DNA of 64,000 bases from JACVRW01 sp963803245 (GCA_963803245.1 CAWDLI010000018.1:1-64000), one strand, 5' to 3'. Counted from the first letter of the stretch, positions 43,608-52,470 are shown. Notes: generated from the sequence alone by a model not told the origin. A program made the numbers and translations.

Positions 43608-44714
43608 CTAAAGGCCGAGCTCCGTGCACTTCGCTGCGACCTTCCCGACGCAGATGTCTTCCTTGGTGGGGAAGTCCACCTCGCCGAGGTAGTCCTTGAT
43701 GTTGTCCTTCGTGATCGCGATCGGCGTGAGCAGAACCGACGGGACCTTCTTGGTTCCGTTGTCGACCGGAGTGGTCGTCGCGTTCGGCTTCTCGCCCTTT
43801 GCGAGCGCGATCGCCAGATCGGCTGCCGCGTCCGCCTCCTGCTTCGTGGGCTTGTACACCGTCATGCACTGATCTCCGTTGACGATGTTCTGGATGCCCT
43901 CGAGCGTCGCGTCCTGGCCGGTGACCGGGATCTGCGGCAGCTTGCGCTGCTTCAGAGCCGAGATCGCCGCGTTGCCGAGGCCGTCGTTGGCCGCCAGTAC
44001 GCCGTCGACCTTGTTGTTGTTGGCCTGCAGCATCTGCTCGAAGATGGTCAGCGCCTTCTGGTTGTCCCAGTCCGGCACCGACTGGTCGCCGATCTCCTTC
44101 CAATCACCCGAATCGAACTTCGGGTTGATGACGGAGTCGTACCCGTTCTTGAACAGCGTTGCGTTGTTGTCCGTGGGCGATCCGTTCAGAACCGCGATCT
44201 GGGCGCCCTGCTTGTTGCCCACGCAGTCCACGAGGCCCTGCCCCTGGAGCTCGCCGACCTTCGTGTTGTCGAACGACACGTAGTAGTCGTTCGCGTCGGT
44301 GTCGAGCGTCAGGCGGTCGTAGTCGATCACCTTCACGTCCTGCGACTTTGCGTTCGCCGCGATGGCCGCGCCGGAGCCCGAGTCCAGGTTCACGAGCAGG
44401 AGCACCTTCGCCCCGTTCGTGATGGCCTGCTCGGCCTGCTGCTGCTGCGTGGACTTGTCGCCCTCGGCGTTCGAGATGTCGGCTTCCACGCCGGCGTCGT
44501 CGAAGGCCTTCTGCAGCAGCGGCCTGTCGTAGGTCTCCCAGCGGACCGAAGACTTCGAGTCCGGCAGCAGGACCGCGACCTTGCCTACGTCGCCGCCGCC
44601 TCCACCGCTGTCACCGCTGTCACCGCTGTCGTCGTCATCGCCGCAGCCCGCGGCGATGGCCCCCATCGCAAGAGTCACGGCTGCCGCCGCGCTCCAGATT
44701 CGTTTCCCCCTCAC
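43608..44714 (-). CDS. Sugar-binding lipoprotein of the ABC importer (XylF-like)
   Basis: A 368-residue extracellular solute-binding protein of periplasmic-binding-protein fold 4. The lipobox is AMGAIAAGCGDDDDS, followed by an Asp/Ser/Gly linker encoded by a three-fold 9-base repeat. The mature domain shows VGKVAVLLPDSKSSVRWETY, AKVLLLVNLDSGSGAAIAAN, DYDRLTLDTDANDYYVSFDN and DGVLAANDGLGNAAISALKQ, close in layout to xylose-binding XylF. It captures the sugar outside the membrane. Being first in the operon it has its own strong ribosome site (AGGAGAGG). Confidence 0.92.
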   Translation of the reverse strand: MRGKRIWSAAAAVTLAMGAIAAGCGDDDDSGDSGDSGGGGGDVGKVAVLLPDSKSSVRWETYDRPLLQKAFDDAGVEADISNAEGDKSTQQQQAEQAITNGAKVLLLVNLDSGSGAAIAANAKSQDVKVIDYDRLTLDTDANDYYVSFDNTKVGELQGQGLVDCVGNKQGAQIAVLNGSPTDNNATLFKNGYDSVINPKFDSGDWKEIGDQSVPDWDNQKALTIFEQMLQANNNKVDGVLAANDGLGNAAISALKQRKLPQIPVTGQDATLEGIQNIVNGDQCMTVYKPTKQEADAAADLAIALAKGEKPNATTTPVDNGTKKVPSVLLTPIAITKDNIKDYLGEVDFPTKEDICVGKVAAKCTELGL

Positions 44715-44757
44715 GTGGAACTCCTCTCCTCCTGGTTTTTATTGCCTTTACTGAAAT
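44715..44757 (-). promoter_or_regulatory. AT-rich leader of the importer operon, possible ROK operator
   Basis: This 43-base spacer is unusually AT-rich for the window. Read on the minus strand it holds TTTCAGTAAAGGCAATAAAA then ACCAGGAGGAGAGG. The block CCTGGTTTTT (plus strand) recurs upstream of the ROK gene itself near 46023, making it a candidate repressor site shared by both promoters. The stop of the ROK gene is at 44758, so the importer is directly downstream of its presumed repressor. Confidence 0.45.
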
Positions 44758-45951
44758 TCAAGCCGCGCTCACCGTTCCGGCGATCCGTGCCGCCACAGCC
44801 TCCCCGGACTGGGCGATGGCCAGCGCGAGCGCACCGAGCAGGTTGGCGCGCTCGCCGAGCTCGCCGGCCACCACCTCGAGTTGCTCCGTGGCCGTGGGAA
44901 GTGCGTACCGGTCGATGGACTCGCGCAAGGGATCGAGGAGCAGTTCGCCCGCGGTGCTCAGATCCCCTCCTACGACGACCATCTCTGGATTGAACAGGTT
45001 GCAGAGCCCGGCCACCACCTGGCCGACCGCGCGCCCGGCGTCGGCGATCGCCCGCCGGGCGCCCGGGTCGCCGTCACGCGCCATGGCGATGATGCGCTCC
45101 ACGGTCAGTCCGTCACCGTGGCTCGGCCCCAGCAGCGCCACCAGCGCGGGCCCCGAGGCGAGCGTCTCGAGGCAGCCGCGGTTGCCACAGCGGCAGATCT
45201 GTCCCTGGTCCTCGACCAGCACGTGGCCGATCTCGCCCGCGATCCCGCGGTGCCCGTGGTAGGGGCGCCCGTCCACGATCAGGCCCGCCCCGATGCCCGA
45301 GGACATCTGTATGTAGGCAGCCGAGCGAACGTTGCGCCCGGCCCCGAGCGTGACCTCGGCGAGCGCGCCGAGGTTGGCGTCGTTGTCCAGGTGCACCGGC
45401 ACGTCGATCCGGCGCTCCAGCTCCGCCGCGACGTCCACGTTCGTCCAGCCGGACAGGATCGGGCTCGAGTGCAGCGCCCCGCGCGCGTGATCCACAGGAC
45501 CCGGGAGCGCCATGCCGGCGCCGAGCACCCTCTCCCTGTCCACGCCGGCCTCGTCGAGCACCTGCGCGACGAGCTCGGACGCATGCTCGAGAGCCATGTG
45601 CGCGTCATGGTCCACGTCGAGCCGCACGCTTGCCTCGGCCAGGACCGTCCGGGCCAGGTCGCTCACGGCCACCCGGATCTTGTCGTGGTCGAAGTCGATG
45701 CCGACCGCGGCTCCGGCAGAGGGGTCGAGCGTCAGCTGCGCCGCCGGCCGGCCCTGCCGGCCCGCCGGAGCAAGCGTGCTCTCGACCACGAGGCCGGCGC
45801 GCTGCAGCTCGGTGATCACCGTCGAAACCGTGGACGGCGACAGACCCGTCTGGCGGGCGATCTGAGCCCTGCTCGCTGTTCCGTCGTGGCGGAGGGCATC
45901 AACTATGCGCAGTCGGTTGAGCTCACGCAGTGATTCGAGCGATCCGGACAT
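44758..45951 (-). CDS. ROK-family transcriptional repressor (XylR-like)
   Basis: A 397-residue protein. The N-terminal winged helix is LRELNRLRIVDALRHDGTAS and ARQTGLSPSTVSTVITELQR. The ROK sugar-kinase-like domain has IDFDHDKIRVAVSDL, GPVDHARGALHSSPILSGW, the EIGHVLVED histidine motif and the zinc cluster CRCGNRGCLETLASGPAL. It binds a sugar or sugar phosphate to release DNA, probably controlling the importer just downstream. An in-frame ATG at 46011 would add 20 residues. It is transcribed in the same direction as the importer, 43 bases before it. Confidence 0.92.
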   Translation of the reverse strand: MSGSLESLRELNRLRIVDALRHDGTASRAQIARQTGLSPSTVSTVITELQRAGLVVESTLAPAGRQGRPAAQLTLDPSAGAAVGIDFDHDKIRVAVSDLARTVLAEASVRLDVDHDAHMALEHASELVAQVLDEAGVDRERVLGAGMALPGPVDHARGALHSSPILSGWTNVDVAAELERRIDVPVHLDNDANLGALAEVTLGAGRNVRSAAYIQMSSGIGAGLIVDGRPYHGHRGIAGEIGHVLVEDQGQICRCGNRGCLETLASGPALVALLGPSHGDGLTVERIIAMARDGDPGARRAIADAGRAVGQVVAGLCNLFNPEMVVVGGDLSTAGELLLDPLRESIDRYALPTATEQLEVVAGELGERANLLGALALAIAQSGEAVAARIAGTVSAA

Positions 45952-46095
45952 CGCCGGGTGCGAGCCTCTTCGATCGGACGATGGTTTGTCAAGGGTCTGC
46001 AGAAAACCCATGTCATTCAAGCCTGGTTTTTTCCGAACTCCTCAGAAACCCCGGACGGCGCTCGCTTATGGCCTCCCGCGCGCTAGGTTGACGCC

Positions 46096-47091
46096 GTGGC
46101 GACGGAGCCCAAGACCGCGTTCGTGACCGGCGGATCGGGGTTCATCGGCGGACACCTGGTGCGCCGTCTGGTGTCCGAGGGCTGGAGGGTGCGCGCTCTC
46201 GCCCGCTCCGAGCGCTCGGCGGACGCGGTGGCGGCCCTCGGCGCGGATCCCGTGCGCGGCGACCTCGACGACGTGGGCTCCATGACCGAGGGCGCCCGTG
46301 GCTGCGCGGTGACCTTCCACCTCGCGGCGCACCTCGGGCAGTGGGGTGAGCCGGAGGAGTTCGAGCGCGGAAACGTGACCGGCACGCGCAACGCGCTCGA
46401 GGCTTCGGCGCAGGCCGGCGTGCGCCGCTTCGTGCATTGCGGAACCGAGGCGGCGCTCATGGCCGGCGAACCGCTCGTGAACGTGGACGAGTCCGCGCCG
46501 CGGCGCCCCGACTCGAAGGCGCTCTACTCGGCCACGAAGGCCCGCGCCGAGGAGGCCGTGATCGCCGCGAACCGCGAAGGGTTCGAGACGCTGTCGATGC
46601 GGCCCCGGTTCGTGTGGGGCGCCGGCGACACCACGCTCCTGCCGAACATCCTCGCGATGGTCAAGGCCGGGCGCTTCATGTGGATCGACGGCGGCGGGCA
46701 CCGAACGTCCATCACGCACGTGGACAACGTGGTCGAGGGCCTCATGCTGACCGCCGAGCGCGGCCGCCCGGGTCAGGTGTACTTCGTCACCGACGGCGAG
46801 CCGGTGGTGTTCCGCGAGTTCCTCTCGGAGCTGATCAGCTCGCAGGGCGTGGAGCCCCCCACGCGCTCGGTGCCCGGCTGGGCCGCGCGCGTGGCCGCTC
46901 CCGCGGCGGAGGCGGCCTGGCGGGCGCTGCCGCTGAAGGGCGAGCCGCCGGTCACCCGCTTCGCGTACTGGGTGTCAGCGCAGGAGTGCACGATCGACAT
47001 CTCGAAGGCGCGGCGCGAGCTCGGCTACGAGCCGCGGGTGTCGAAGGAGCAGGGCCTGGCCGAGTTGCGCGCCGCCGCTTCACCCGCTTGA
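46096..47091 (+). CDS. NAD-dependent epimerase/3-beta-HSD-type extended SDR
   Basis: A 331-residue enzyme from GTG 46096. The NAD loop is AFVTGGSGFIGGHLVRRLVS; catalytic residues fall in HCGTEAALMAGEPLVNVDES and ALYSATKARAEEAVIAANRE. RPRFVWGAGDTTLLPNILAM and ITHVDNVVEGLMLTAERG resemble the 3-beta-hydroxysteroid dehydrogenase/isomerase branch, so the substrate may be a sterol, terpenoid or NDP-sugar. It is divergent from the ROK gene and overlaps the 3' end of the YccF gene by 12 bases. Confidence 0.85.
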   Translation: MATEPKTAFVTGGSGFIGGHLVRRLVSEGWRVRALARSERSADAVAALGADPVRGDLDDVGSMTEGARGCAVTFHLAAHLGQWGEPEEFERGNVTGTRNALEASAQAGVRRFVHCGTEAALMAGEPLVNVDESAPRRPDSKALYSATKARAEEAVIAANREGFETLSMRPRFVWGAGDTTLLPNILAMVKAGRFMWIDGGGHRTSITHVDNVVEGLMLTAERGRPGQVYFVTDGEPVVFREFLSELISSQGVEPPTRSVPGWAARVAAPAAEAAWRALPLKGEPPVTRFAYWVSAQECTIDISKARRELGYEPRVSKEQGLAELRAAASPA

Positions 47092-47523
47092 AGGCCGCCC
47101 CGGACGTTGGGGAATAGCCACCTGCTGCAGAAGCCCCCTGCGCTCCGCTTCCTCGATCGAGATGATCTCGCGCCCGAACGGGGTCAACGTGACGGGAATG
47201 ATCTTGAAGTTCGCGAGCCCCAGCGGGATTCCGATGATCGTCAGGCACTGGAGGAGTCCCGTGACGACGTGGAGCAGGATCAGCCACCACCCCGCGAGCA
47301 CGAACCAAATTACGTTGCCGATGGTCGAACCGGCTCCTGCGTCCGAGCGGCGCACGATCGTTTTCCCGAACGGCCACAGCGCGAAGATGCCGATGCGCAA
47401 CGACGCGACCCCGAACGGAATGGTGATGATCAGGACGAACATGATCAGCGCCGCGACCGCGTAGCCGATGGCCATCCAGAAGCCCGCGAAGACGAACCAG
47501 ATGATGTTGAGAAGCAAGCGCAC
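47080..47523 (-). CDS. YccF-domain membrane protein
   Basis: A 147-residue protein with two copies of the YccF domain: VRLLLNIIWFVFAGFWMAIG and TIPFGVASLRIGIFALWPFG in the first, IGNVIWFVLAGWWLILLHVV and IGIPLGLANFKIIPVTLTPF in the second. These form four membrane helices. The biological role is unknown; YccF proteins are inner-membrane. GTG 47523 starts right at the first domain, whereas an upstream TTG at 47583 would add a proline/glycine-rich tail. Confidence 0.88.
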   Translation of the reverse strand: MRLLLNIIWFVFAGFWMAIGYAVAALIMFVLIITIPFGVASLRIGIFALWPFGKTIVRRSDAGAGSTIGNVIWFVLAGWWLILLHVVTGLLQCLTIIGIPLGLANFKIIPVTLTPFGREIISIEEAERRGLLQQVAIPQRPGRPSSG

Positions 47524-47621
47524 CGCGCGGAACAGCCTGCCACACGGCGGGCCCGGCGAATGACCGTCCGCTGAGGCGCCCAAAGACGGTCGCCGCTTCG
47601 GGCGTTAGACTTCCTCTATTG

Positions 47622-47641
47622 GGTCGGACGTCCGTTCGACC
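47622..47641 (+). promoter_or_regulatory. Dyad element in the cold-shock gene leader
   Basis: GGTCGGACG (47622-47630) pairs with CGTTCGACC (47633-47641), with one G-T pair. It lies about 85 bases before the cspA ATG, in a leader of over 100 bases. It may be an operator or part of a thermosensitive mRNA fold, as cspA leaders in other bacteria fold with temperature. Confidence 0.35.
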
Positions 47642-47726
47642 AGAGCCGTGCCCGCGTTTCCGCAGTTGTTGCCTCTCAGCACCCTCCGCGTTTCGCAGTG
47701 CACATACCCCGGAGGGGGAACAAAAG

Positions 47727-47930
47727 ATGGCAACAGGAACCGTTAAGTGGTTCAGCGACGACAAGGGATTCGGATTCATCACACCTGATGAGGCCGGTAA
47801 GGACCTGTTCGTGCACCACAACGCGATTCAGGGCAGCGGATTCAAGTCGCTGACCGATGGCGCGAAGGTGAGTTACGACGCGGAGCAGGGCCCCAAGGGT
47901 CCGGCGGCCGCGAACGTCCAGGTGCTCTAG
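47727..47930 (+). CDS. cspA: Cold-shock protein CspA
   Basis: A 67-residue OB-fold RNA chaperone. The nucleic-acid-binding motifs are textbook: GTVKWFSDDKGFGFITPDEA (RNP1) and KDLFVHHNAIQG (RNP2). GGAGGGGG precedes the ATG by 8 bases. It melts mRNA secondary structure at low temperature or in stress. The long leader and the hairpin after the stop suggest single-gene expression. Confidence 0.97.
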   Translation: MATGTVKWFSDDKGFGFITPDEAGKDLFVHHNAIQGSGFKSLTDGAKVSYDAEQGPKGPAAANVQVL

Positions 47931-47943
47931 AGCCACGGACTCC

Positions 47944-47984
47944 GAGCAGCAGCGGAGGGCTCGTTCGCGGGCCTTCCGCCGCTC
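47944..47984 (+). terminator. Probable hairpin terminator after cspA
   Basis: GAGC..GCGGAGGGC (47944-47960) can pair with GCCTTCCGC.GCTC (47971-47984) with one mismatch. There is no T-tract, so termination may be inefficient or of the actinobacterial U-less type. Confidence 0.4.
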
Positions 47985-48046
47985 TCAGCCGTACCTGAGA
48001 CGCGGGCCGGACGCGAGCCTCCGGCGCACCAGACAGAGGGACACTC

Positions 48047-48241
48047 ATGGCCTCAAGTGGCAAGCGAAAGACCACGATGGCGAAGCTCAACCGTGAGCGC
48101 AAGCTCGTCGAGCGCCGCCATGAGAAGGCAGCCAGGAAGGACGCCCGGAAGCGCGCGGCGGCCCTGGAGCTGGAGTCGCCCAGCGACACGCTGACGGAGG
48201 TCGCTCCGGACGGCGAAACACCGGCGGACGACGACCTCTAG
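48047..48241 (+). CDS. Small basic protein downstream of cspA
   Basis: A 64-residue protein, strongly basic in its first 40 residues (TTMAKLNRERKLVERRHEKA, ARKDARKRAAALEL) and acidic at the end. The first part forms one amphipathic helix able to bind RNA or ribosomes. Similar small basic genes occur near cold-shock genes in other bacteria, as I recall. Its stop overlaps the convergent SnoaL-like gene by four bases. Confidence 0.55.
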   Translation: MASSGKRKTTMAKLNRERKLVERRHEKAARKDARKRAAALELESPSDTLTEVAPDGETPADDDL

Positions 48242-48807
48242 GTCCAGTCCTCGGGGTTCAGCCCCGCGGCCTGGAGCCCTTGCTCCAGGGAGTAGAAGAA
48301 GCGGTCGCGGACCACGAGCCCCCGCTCGAGCGTGACGAGCTGAGAGAACCCCTGCTCCAGCTCCACTCCACTCGCCCGGGCCTTGCCGCGAAAGCTGCCG
48401 AGGGCCAGCACTCGGTCGCCGAGGTCCAGCGCGCGATCAGGCCGGATCTCCCAGGACTCGAACACCTCCGAGAATCGCTCGAGCCCCTCGATCAGGCCCT
48501 CATGGCCGCGATAGCTCTCGGCGAATCCGAGCGTCTGGAATTCCTCCGGGATCTCCCAGAGCACCTCGGGCGAGTAGCGGGCGACCATGAGGTCCCAGTC
48601 CTTCCGCGGCGCGGCAGCCCACCCGGAGCGCAGCACGCGCCGAAGCCCGTCTCGCCGCACGGACGAGCTTGGACTGAAGAACCGAACCCCGATCGCCAGG
48701 AACATCCGGGCCATCCTCGGAAAGCGAACGGTCAGCCGGTCGGTGAAGTTGCGCCCGGTGGGCGCCGCCCCGTCGAAGGCGACGTGAGTGACAACCGGGG
48801 TGTCCAT
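48238..48807 (-). CDS. SnoaL-like (NTF2-fold) protein
   Basis: A 189-residue protein with a C-terminal NTF2-like domain: AAPRKDWDLMVARYSPEVLW, EIPEEFQTLGFAESYRGHEG and LALGSFRGKARASGVELEQG, ending LVVRDRFFYSLEQGLQAAG. The first 55 residues are an atypical, partly hydrophobic extension. Such folds include polyketide cyclases and isomerases; no catalytic pair is assignable. The gene is monocistronic on this strand. Confidence 0.8.
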   Translation of the reverse strand: MDTPVVTHVAFDGAAPTGRNFTDRLTVRFPRMARMFLAIGVRFFSPSSSVRRDGLRRVLRSGWAAAPRKDWDLMVARYSPEVLWEIPEEFQTLGFAESYRGHEGLIEGLERFSEVFESWEIRPDRALDLGDRVLALGSFRGKARASGVELEQGFSQLVTLERGLVVRDRFFYSLEQGLQAAGLNPEDWT

Positions 48808-48837
48808 CCCGGCGGCCAGTATCGCGGGCGATCGCCC

Positions 48838-49848
48838 TCAGCGCCGGCGGCGCGGCACGTTGGCGCGGCTCAGGTCCGGCGTCAGGGCGCCCCGGATGAT
48901 CCGGCGCGGCTTCAACCCGCAGCCGGGTGCTCCCGTCACTGGAGTCGAGAAGATGCCTCTGCCGCGCTCCCACCAGTAGAGCGTCTTGCCGTCGGGTGAC
49001 CAGGAGGGGTCGGCGAACTCGTCGATCTTGCGCCCTGGGCCGATCGCGCAGAGCGGTGTGGATGCCGTGGAGGGCTTGCCGGTTCGGTAGATCTGGATCG
49101 TGCGGGGTCGCAGGTCGCCGAGGTCTGGGAGCTGGAGCGGCCGGCGCATGACGGCGAACTTGCTGCGGTCGCGCGTCAGCTCTGCGTCCATGAGAACGAA
49201 AGCATTGGTGTTGGTCGCCGGGTCCCGCTCCGGGTCGCGGTAGAAGGCGGCGCCCCTAGTCCGGCGGCCCACCCGAGCGACGATGACCTGGGGGTCAAAG
49301 ATGCCGTACCCGCTCGTCACGACGACTCGCTTGGCGTCGATCCAGGCGGGCTGCCAGTAGTTGTAGAACGAATCCGTAAGCCCCAGGTCCTTGTTGGTGC
49401 GGAAGTTGAGGAAGTCAACGAACAGCGCGACGAACTCGGGCCGGTTCTCAGAGACCCGAGGGTCGTAGTAGGTGCTGTAGAGCGCGTTGTCGGTCGCCAC
49501 GATCTTCCCGTTGGGAGAGAGGTCCACGCTGAACGGCTCGGTTGACAGGGTGGGAGTTGGATCGACCGCCCACTGGCGGGGTCTGACGATCCTCGCCCCG
49601 CCCGGACGGAACGAATGCAGGTGAATCCCCTTCAGCGCCACGATCGTGCCGTTGTCGGCGATGCTGGGCGAGTAATACGGATTTGCCCGTGTGCCATCGC
49701 GTGTGACCGGCACTTGACCGGAACCGTCCGGCTTGGCCAGCCACACGTCGTTCTTCTTCACGAAAACCAACGCCGCTCCCTGGGCCGAGCCGGCACCGGC
49801 GAGAGCGAGGACGAGGAGCGTTAGGGCTAGCAGCCCAACCCTCGGCAT
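48838..49848 (-). CDS. Secreted TolB-like beta-propeller protein
   Basis: A 336-residue protein with signal peptide (RVGLLALTLLVLALAGAGSA) and propeller blades of the PD40 type: FVKKNDVWLAKPDGSGQVPV, ANPYYSPSIADNGTIVALKG, VDLSPNGKIVATDNAL and DEFADPSWSPDGKTLYWWER. It is probably a surface-exposed binding scaffold. No enzymatic residues are seen. Confidence 0.8.
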   Translation of the reverse strand: MPRVGLLALTLLVLALAGAGSAQGAALVFVKKNDVWLAKPDGSGQVPVTRDGTRANPYYSPSIADNGTIVALKGIHLHSFRPGGARIVRPRQWAVDPTPTLSTEPFSVDLSPNGKIVATDNALYSTYYDPRVSENRPEFVALFVDFLNFRTNKDLGLTDSFYNYWQPAWIDAKRVVVTSGYGIFDPQVIVARVGRRTRGAAFYRDPERDPATNTNAFVLMDAELTRDRSKFAVMRRPLQLPDLGDLRPRTIQIYRTGKPSTASTPLCAIGPGRKIDEFADPSWSPDGKTLYWWERGRGIFSTPVTGAPGCGLKPRRIIRGALTPDLSRANVPRRRR

Positions 49849-49904
49849 GAGCCCACCCTAAGGTGGCCGCGGTGGTTCGGTCAAGGCTTCTTGACCACAC
49901 CGGC

Positions 49905-50690
49905 TCAGACCGCGGTCACACGCTCCGCGAAGCTCGCGACCAACTCGATGGTCTCCGCCTTGTCGAGCTCGTTGAAGACCTCGTGGCGTGCGCCCTCCAG
50001 GATGTGGAGCTCGCTCCGGGGGCCCGCCAGGCGCTCGACGACGGGGCGCGCCAGCTCGCCCGGCACGAGCTGATCGTCCGCGCCGTGCACGTAGAGCAGC
50101 GGCAGGTCGCCGAAGCCCGGGCCGGCGGCGATCGCGATGTCGGCGGCCGCGAACGCCTCCAGCGTCGGCCGCTTCCATCCGCCGTGCCACACCAGCGGGT
50201 CGGCGGCGTACGCCTCGCCCACCGCCGGGTCGCGCGAGAGCACCGCCACGTCGATCGGGTCCGATGGCAGCTCCGGTGCGGCAAGCCAGCCCTCGATCAC
50301 CGGACCGAGGCCGATCGCCGGGGCGCTGAGCACCAGGCCGTCCAGGTCCTCGCGATGGCGCTGGGCATAGCGCGTGGCGATGAGCCCGCCCATCGAATGG
50401 CCCACCATCACGACCGGCAGGTCGCCGCGCGCGTCCTGCACCACGGCGCGCAGGTCGTCCACGAGCGGCTCGAAGTCCTCCACGAGCGCGGGGTCGCCCG
50501 GCGACAGCCCGTGCCCCACGTGGTCGGGCCCGACGACAGCAGAGCCGCGCGCGACCAACGCCCGCGCCACGTGCTCGTAGCGGCCGATGTGCTCGCCGTA
50601 GCCGTGCACGAGTACGACGAGGCGCACGGCGTCGCCGGCGGGCCACCGGCGCACCTGTACCCGCCCGATTGTCGTGGTGGTGCCGCTCAC
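49905..50690 (-). CDS. Alpha/beta hydrolase, monoacylglycerol lipase-like
   Basis: A 261-residue serine hydrolase from GTG 50690. The oxyanion region is VVLVHGYGEHIGRYEHVARA, the nucleophile elbow VVMVGHSMGGLIATRYAQRH, the acid is in LLYVHGADDQLVPGELA and the histidine in ILEGARHEVFNELDKAETI. This is the serine aminopeptidase S33/lysophospholipase family; HGYGEH..RY and the lid region fit monoglyceride lipases. It likely releases fatty acids from glycerides. Confidence 0.92.
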   Translation of the reverse strand: MSGTTTTIGRVQVRRWPAGDAVRLVVLVHGYGEHIGRYEHVARALVARGSAVVGPDHVGHGLSPGDPALVEDFEPLVDDLRAVVQDARGDLPVVMVGHSMGGLIATRYAQRHREDLDGLVLSAPAIGLGPVIEGWLAAPELPSDPIDVAVLSRDPAVGEAYAADPLVWHGGWKRPTLEAFAAADIAIAAGPGFGDLPLLYVHGADDQLVPGELARPVVERLAGPRSELHILEGARHEVFNELDKAETIELVASFAERVTAV

Positions 50691-50758
50691 TGCCGCGATC
50701 CTAAGGCCTGCGGCCCGACCGGCCGCCACGCGCCCGGGATGGTGGGAACCTTCACCGG

Positions 50759-51823
50759 ATGAGCGACACCAAGCACCTTGTCGCACGGGTGGCTCAGGCC
50801 GGCCACGGGCCGGAGGAGATCGAGCGTGCCGCGGCCGAGGGTCGGCTGCCGGGGCTGGCCGTGCAGTCCGCGCTGGGCGGAGGCGCGGCCGAGTTCACCC
50901 TCAGCGACGTCGCCAGGGCCTCCGGGCTGACGACGGCGTTCGTCCGTGAGCTGATGCAGGCGCTCGGGCGCCCCAATCCTGGGCGGGGCGAGCGCGCGTT
51001 CTCGCAGGAGGACGTAGATCTCGCGAGGCTGATCAACGGGTTCGTCGACGCGGGCCTTCCGCGACGCGAGCTCCTCGAGGTCCTGCGCGTCCTCAGCCGG
51101 GGGATGGCGCAGACGGCCGACGCCACACGACGCCTGGTCGGCAACGCGTTGCTCGAGCGGGGCGTCTCACAGGACGAGGTCGCGCTGCGCTACATCGATG
51201 CCGCCGAGCAGCTGGTGCCGGCAGTGACCGAGGTGCTCCGGCTGCAGCTGAGGGCCCACCTGCGCACGGGCATCAGCCAGAAGCTGGTGTCCGACGCCGA
51301 GCTGGGCACCGGCCGGCTCAACGAGAGCCGCGAGGTTGCCGTGGCCTTCGCCGACCTCGTGGGCTACACGCGCCTCGGCGGACAGCTGCCCCCCGAGGAC
51401 GTTGGCCGCATCGCCGGCCGGCTGGGCGAGCTGGCGGCCGACACGGTCCGCCGCCCGGTCATGCTGGTCAAGCTGATCGGCGACGCGGCGATGTTCGTTT
51501 CAGACGATGCGGACGCGCTCGTGACGGTGGTCGAGCGCCTTACGGAGCGCATCGCCGCGGAAGGCCCCGACTTTCCCGGCGTGCGCGCCGGGATCGCGTT
51601 CGGCCCGGCGACGACTCGCGGCGGCGACTGGTTCGGCGCAACGGTCAACCTCGCCAGCCGCGTCGCCGGGTTGGCCAAGCCCGGGCAGATCCTCGCCACC
51701 GAGGAGGTCGAGCAGCGCGCGCCGGGCGTCACCTGGACGCGGCGCCGGCGACGCCGCAAGGTCAAGGGCATCGACGAGCGTGTGCGGCTCTACGCCGTCG
51801 TGCCGACAGGAAGCGCTCGATGA
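50759..51823 (+). CDS. Class III adenylate/guanylate cyclase with N-terminal regulatory domain
   Basis: A 354-residue cytosolic enzyme. Residues 1-180 form a helical regulatory region (LSDVARASGLTTAFVRELMQ, then DAGLPRRELLEVLRVLSRGM), like the autoinhibitory domain of pH-sensitive mycobacterial Rv1264. The catalytic domain has the metal aspartates in VAVAFADLVGYTRLGGQLPP and LVKLIGDAAMFVSDDADALV, and WFGATVNLASRVAGLAKPGQ for the transition-state residues. It makes cAMP (or cGMP) as a homodimer. Its 3' end overlaps the truncated ltrA by 62 bases, convergent. Confidence 0.93.
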   Translation: MSDTKHLVARVAQAGHGPEEIERAAAEGRLPGLAVQSALGGGAAEFTLSDVARASGLTTAFVRELMQALGRPNPGRGERAFSQEDVDLARLINGFVDAGLPRRELLEVLRVLSRGMAQTADATRRLVGNALLERGVSQDEVALRYIDAAEQLVPAVTEVLRLQLRAHLRTGISQKLVSDAELGTGRLNESREVAVAFADLVGYTRLGGQLPPEDVGRIAGRLGELAADTVRRPVMLVKLIGDAAMFVSDDADALVTVVERLTERIAAEGPDFPGVRAGIAFGPATTRGGDWFGATVNLASRVAGLAKPGQILATEEVEQRAPGVTWTRRRRRRKVKGIDERVRLYAVVPTGSAR

Positions 51824-52418
51824 GATGCCCGCCCGCGATCTCGGAGTGCGCGAGGTCGATGCGCCGGCCACGGCCCGGCAGCCAGTGGAGGGACGCCACG
51901 CCAGCGTAGGTGGCCGCGACCGCGAGCCCCCAGAGAACGAGGCGGGCGTCGCCTTCGGCGATCGCTCCGGCCACCCACAGGGCGCCGGCGCCGAGCTCCC
52001 AGACCAGATCGTTGACGAAGTGCTCCGCGAGTCGTCGGCCGCGGAGAGCCACCATGAGGAACGTGGCGCGCCCGACCTGCAGGAGCAGGTAGCCGGCGAC
52101 GAAGAGCCACGCGCGGTCGCCGAAGGCGTCGCCGATCGCGACGGACATGAGCAGGCTGGCGAACATCAGCCCGACGAGCAGTGCCCGCACCGGCATCCGG
52201 TCAGGATCGAGCCAGTTCGCCCCCCACGCGGTCATGTACCAGGCGTAGACCACAGCCAGCGCCAGAACCACGGTCTCGGCCCCCGTCTGCAGGTCGACGT
52301 GCTCGACCAGGTGGTGCGAGAGCTGTCCGATCGCGAAGACGTAGACGAGGTCGAAGAACAGCTCGAGCGCGGTCACGACGCGCTCCTCGCCAGGGGCCCG
52401 CGAGACGGCGATCCTCAT
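51762..52418 (-). pseudogene. Low-temperature requirement A (LtrA)-like protein, C-terminally truncated
   Basis: A 218-residue fragment of an LtrA-type membrane protein. The hallmark N-terminus is intact (VTALELFFDLVYVFAIGQLS) and about six helices follow. At IAGGHLIERF the family normally continues with a second half to about 380-400 residues; here the frame instead reads a short Arg-rich tail (SARRRRAAHARRCP) encoded on the opposite strand of the cyclase 3' end. The missing half suggests deletion or a rearrangement at this junction. It may be non-functional. Confidence 0.75.
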
Positions 52419-52470
52419 CGCCGGGATCCTATGCTTCGGCGTCAACGCCCAGACCGAACGGAGGCAGCCC

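Noticed and set aside
44586..44640. Three-fold CACCGCTGT repeat, at first sight a short tandem array
   Set aside because: It encodes the Asp-Ser-Gly linker after the lipobox of the binding protein; only three units and no spacers, so not CRISPR.
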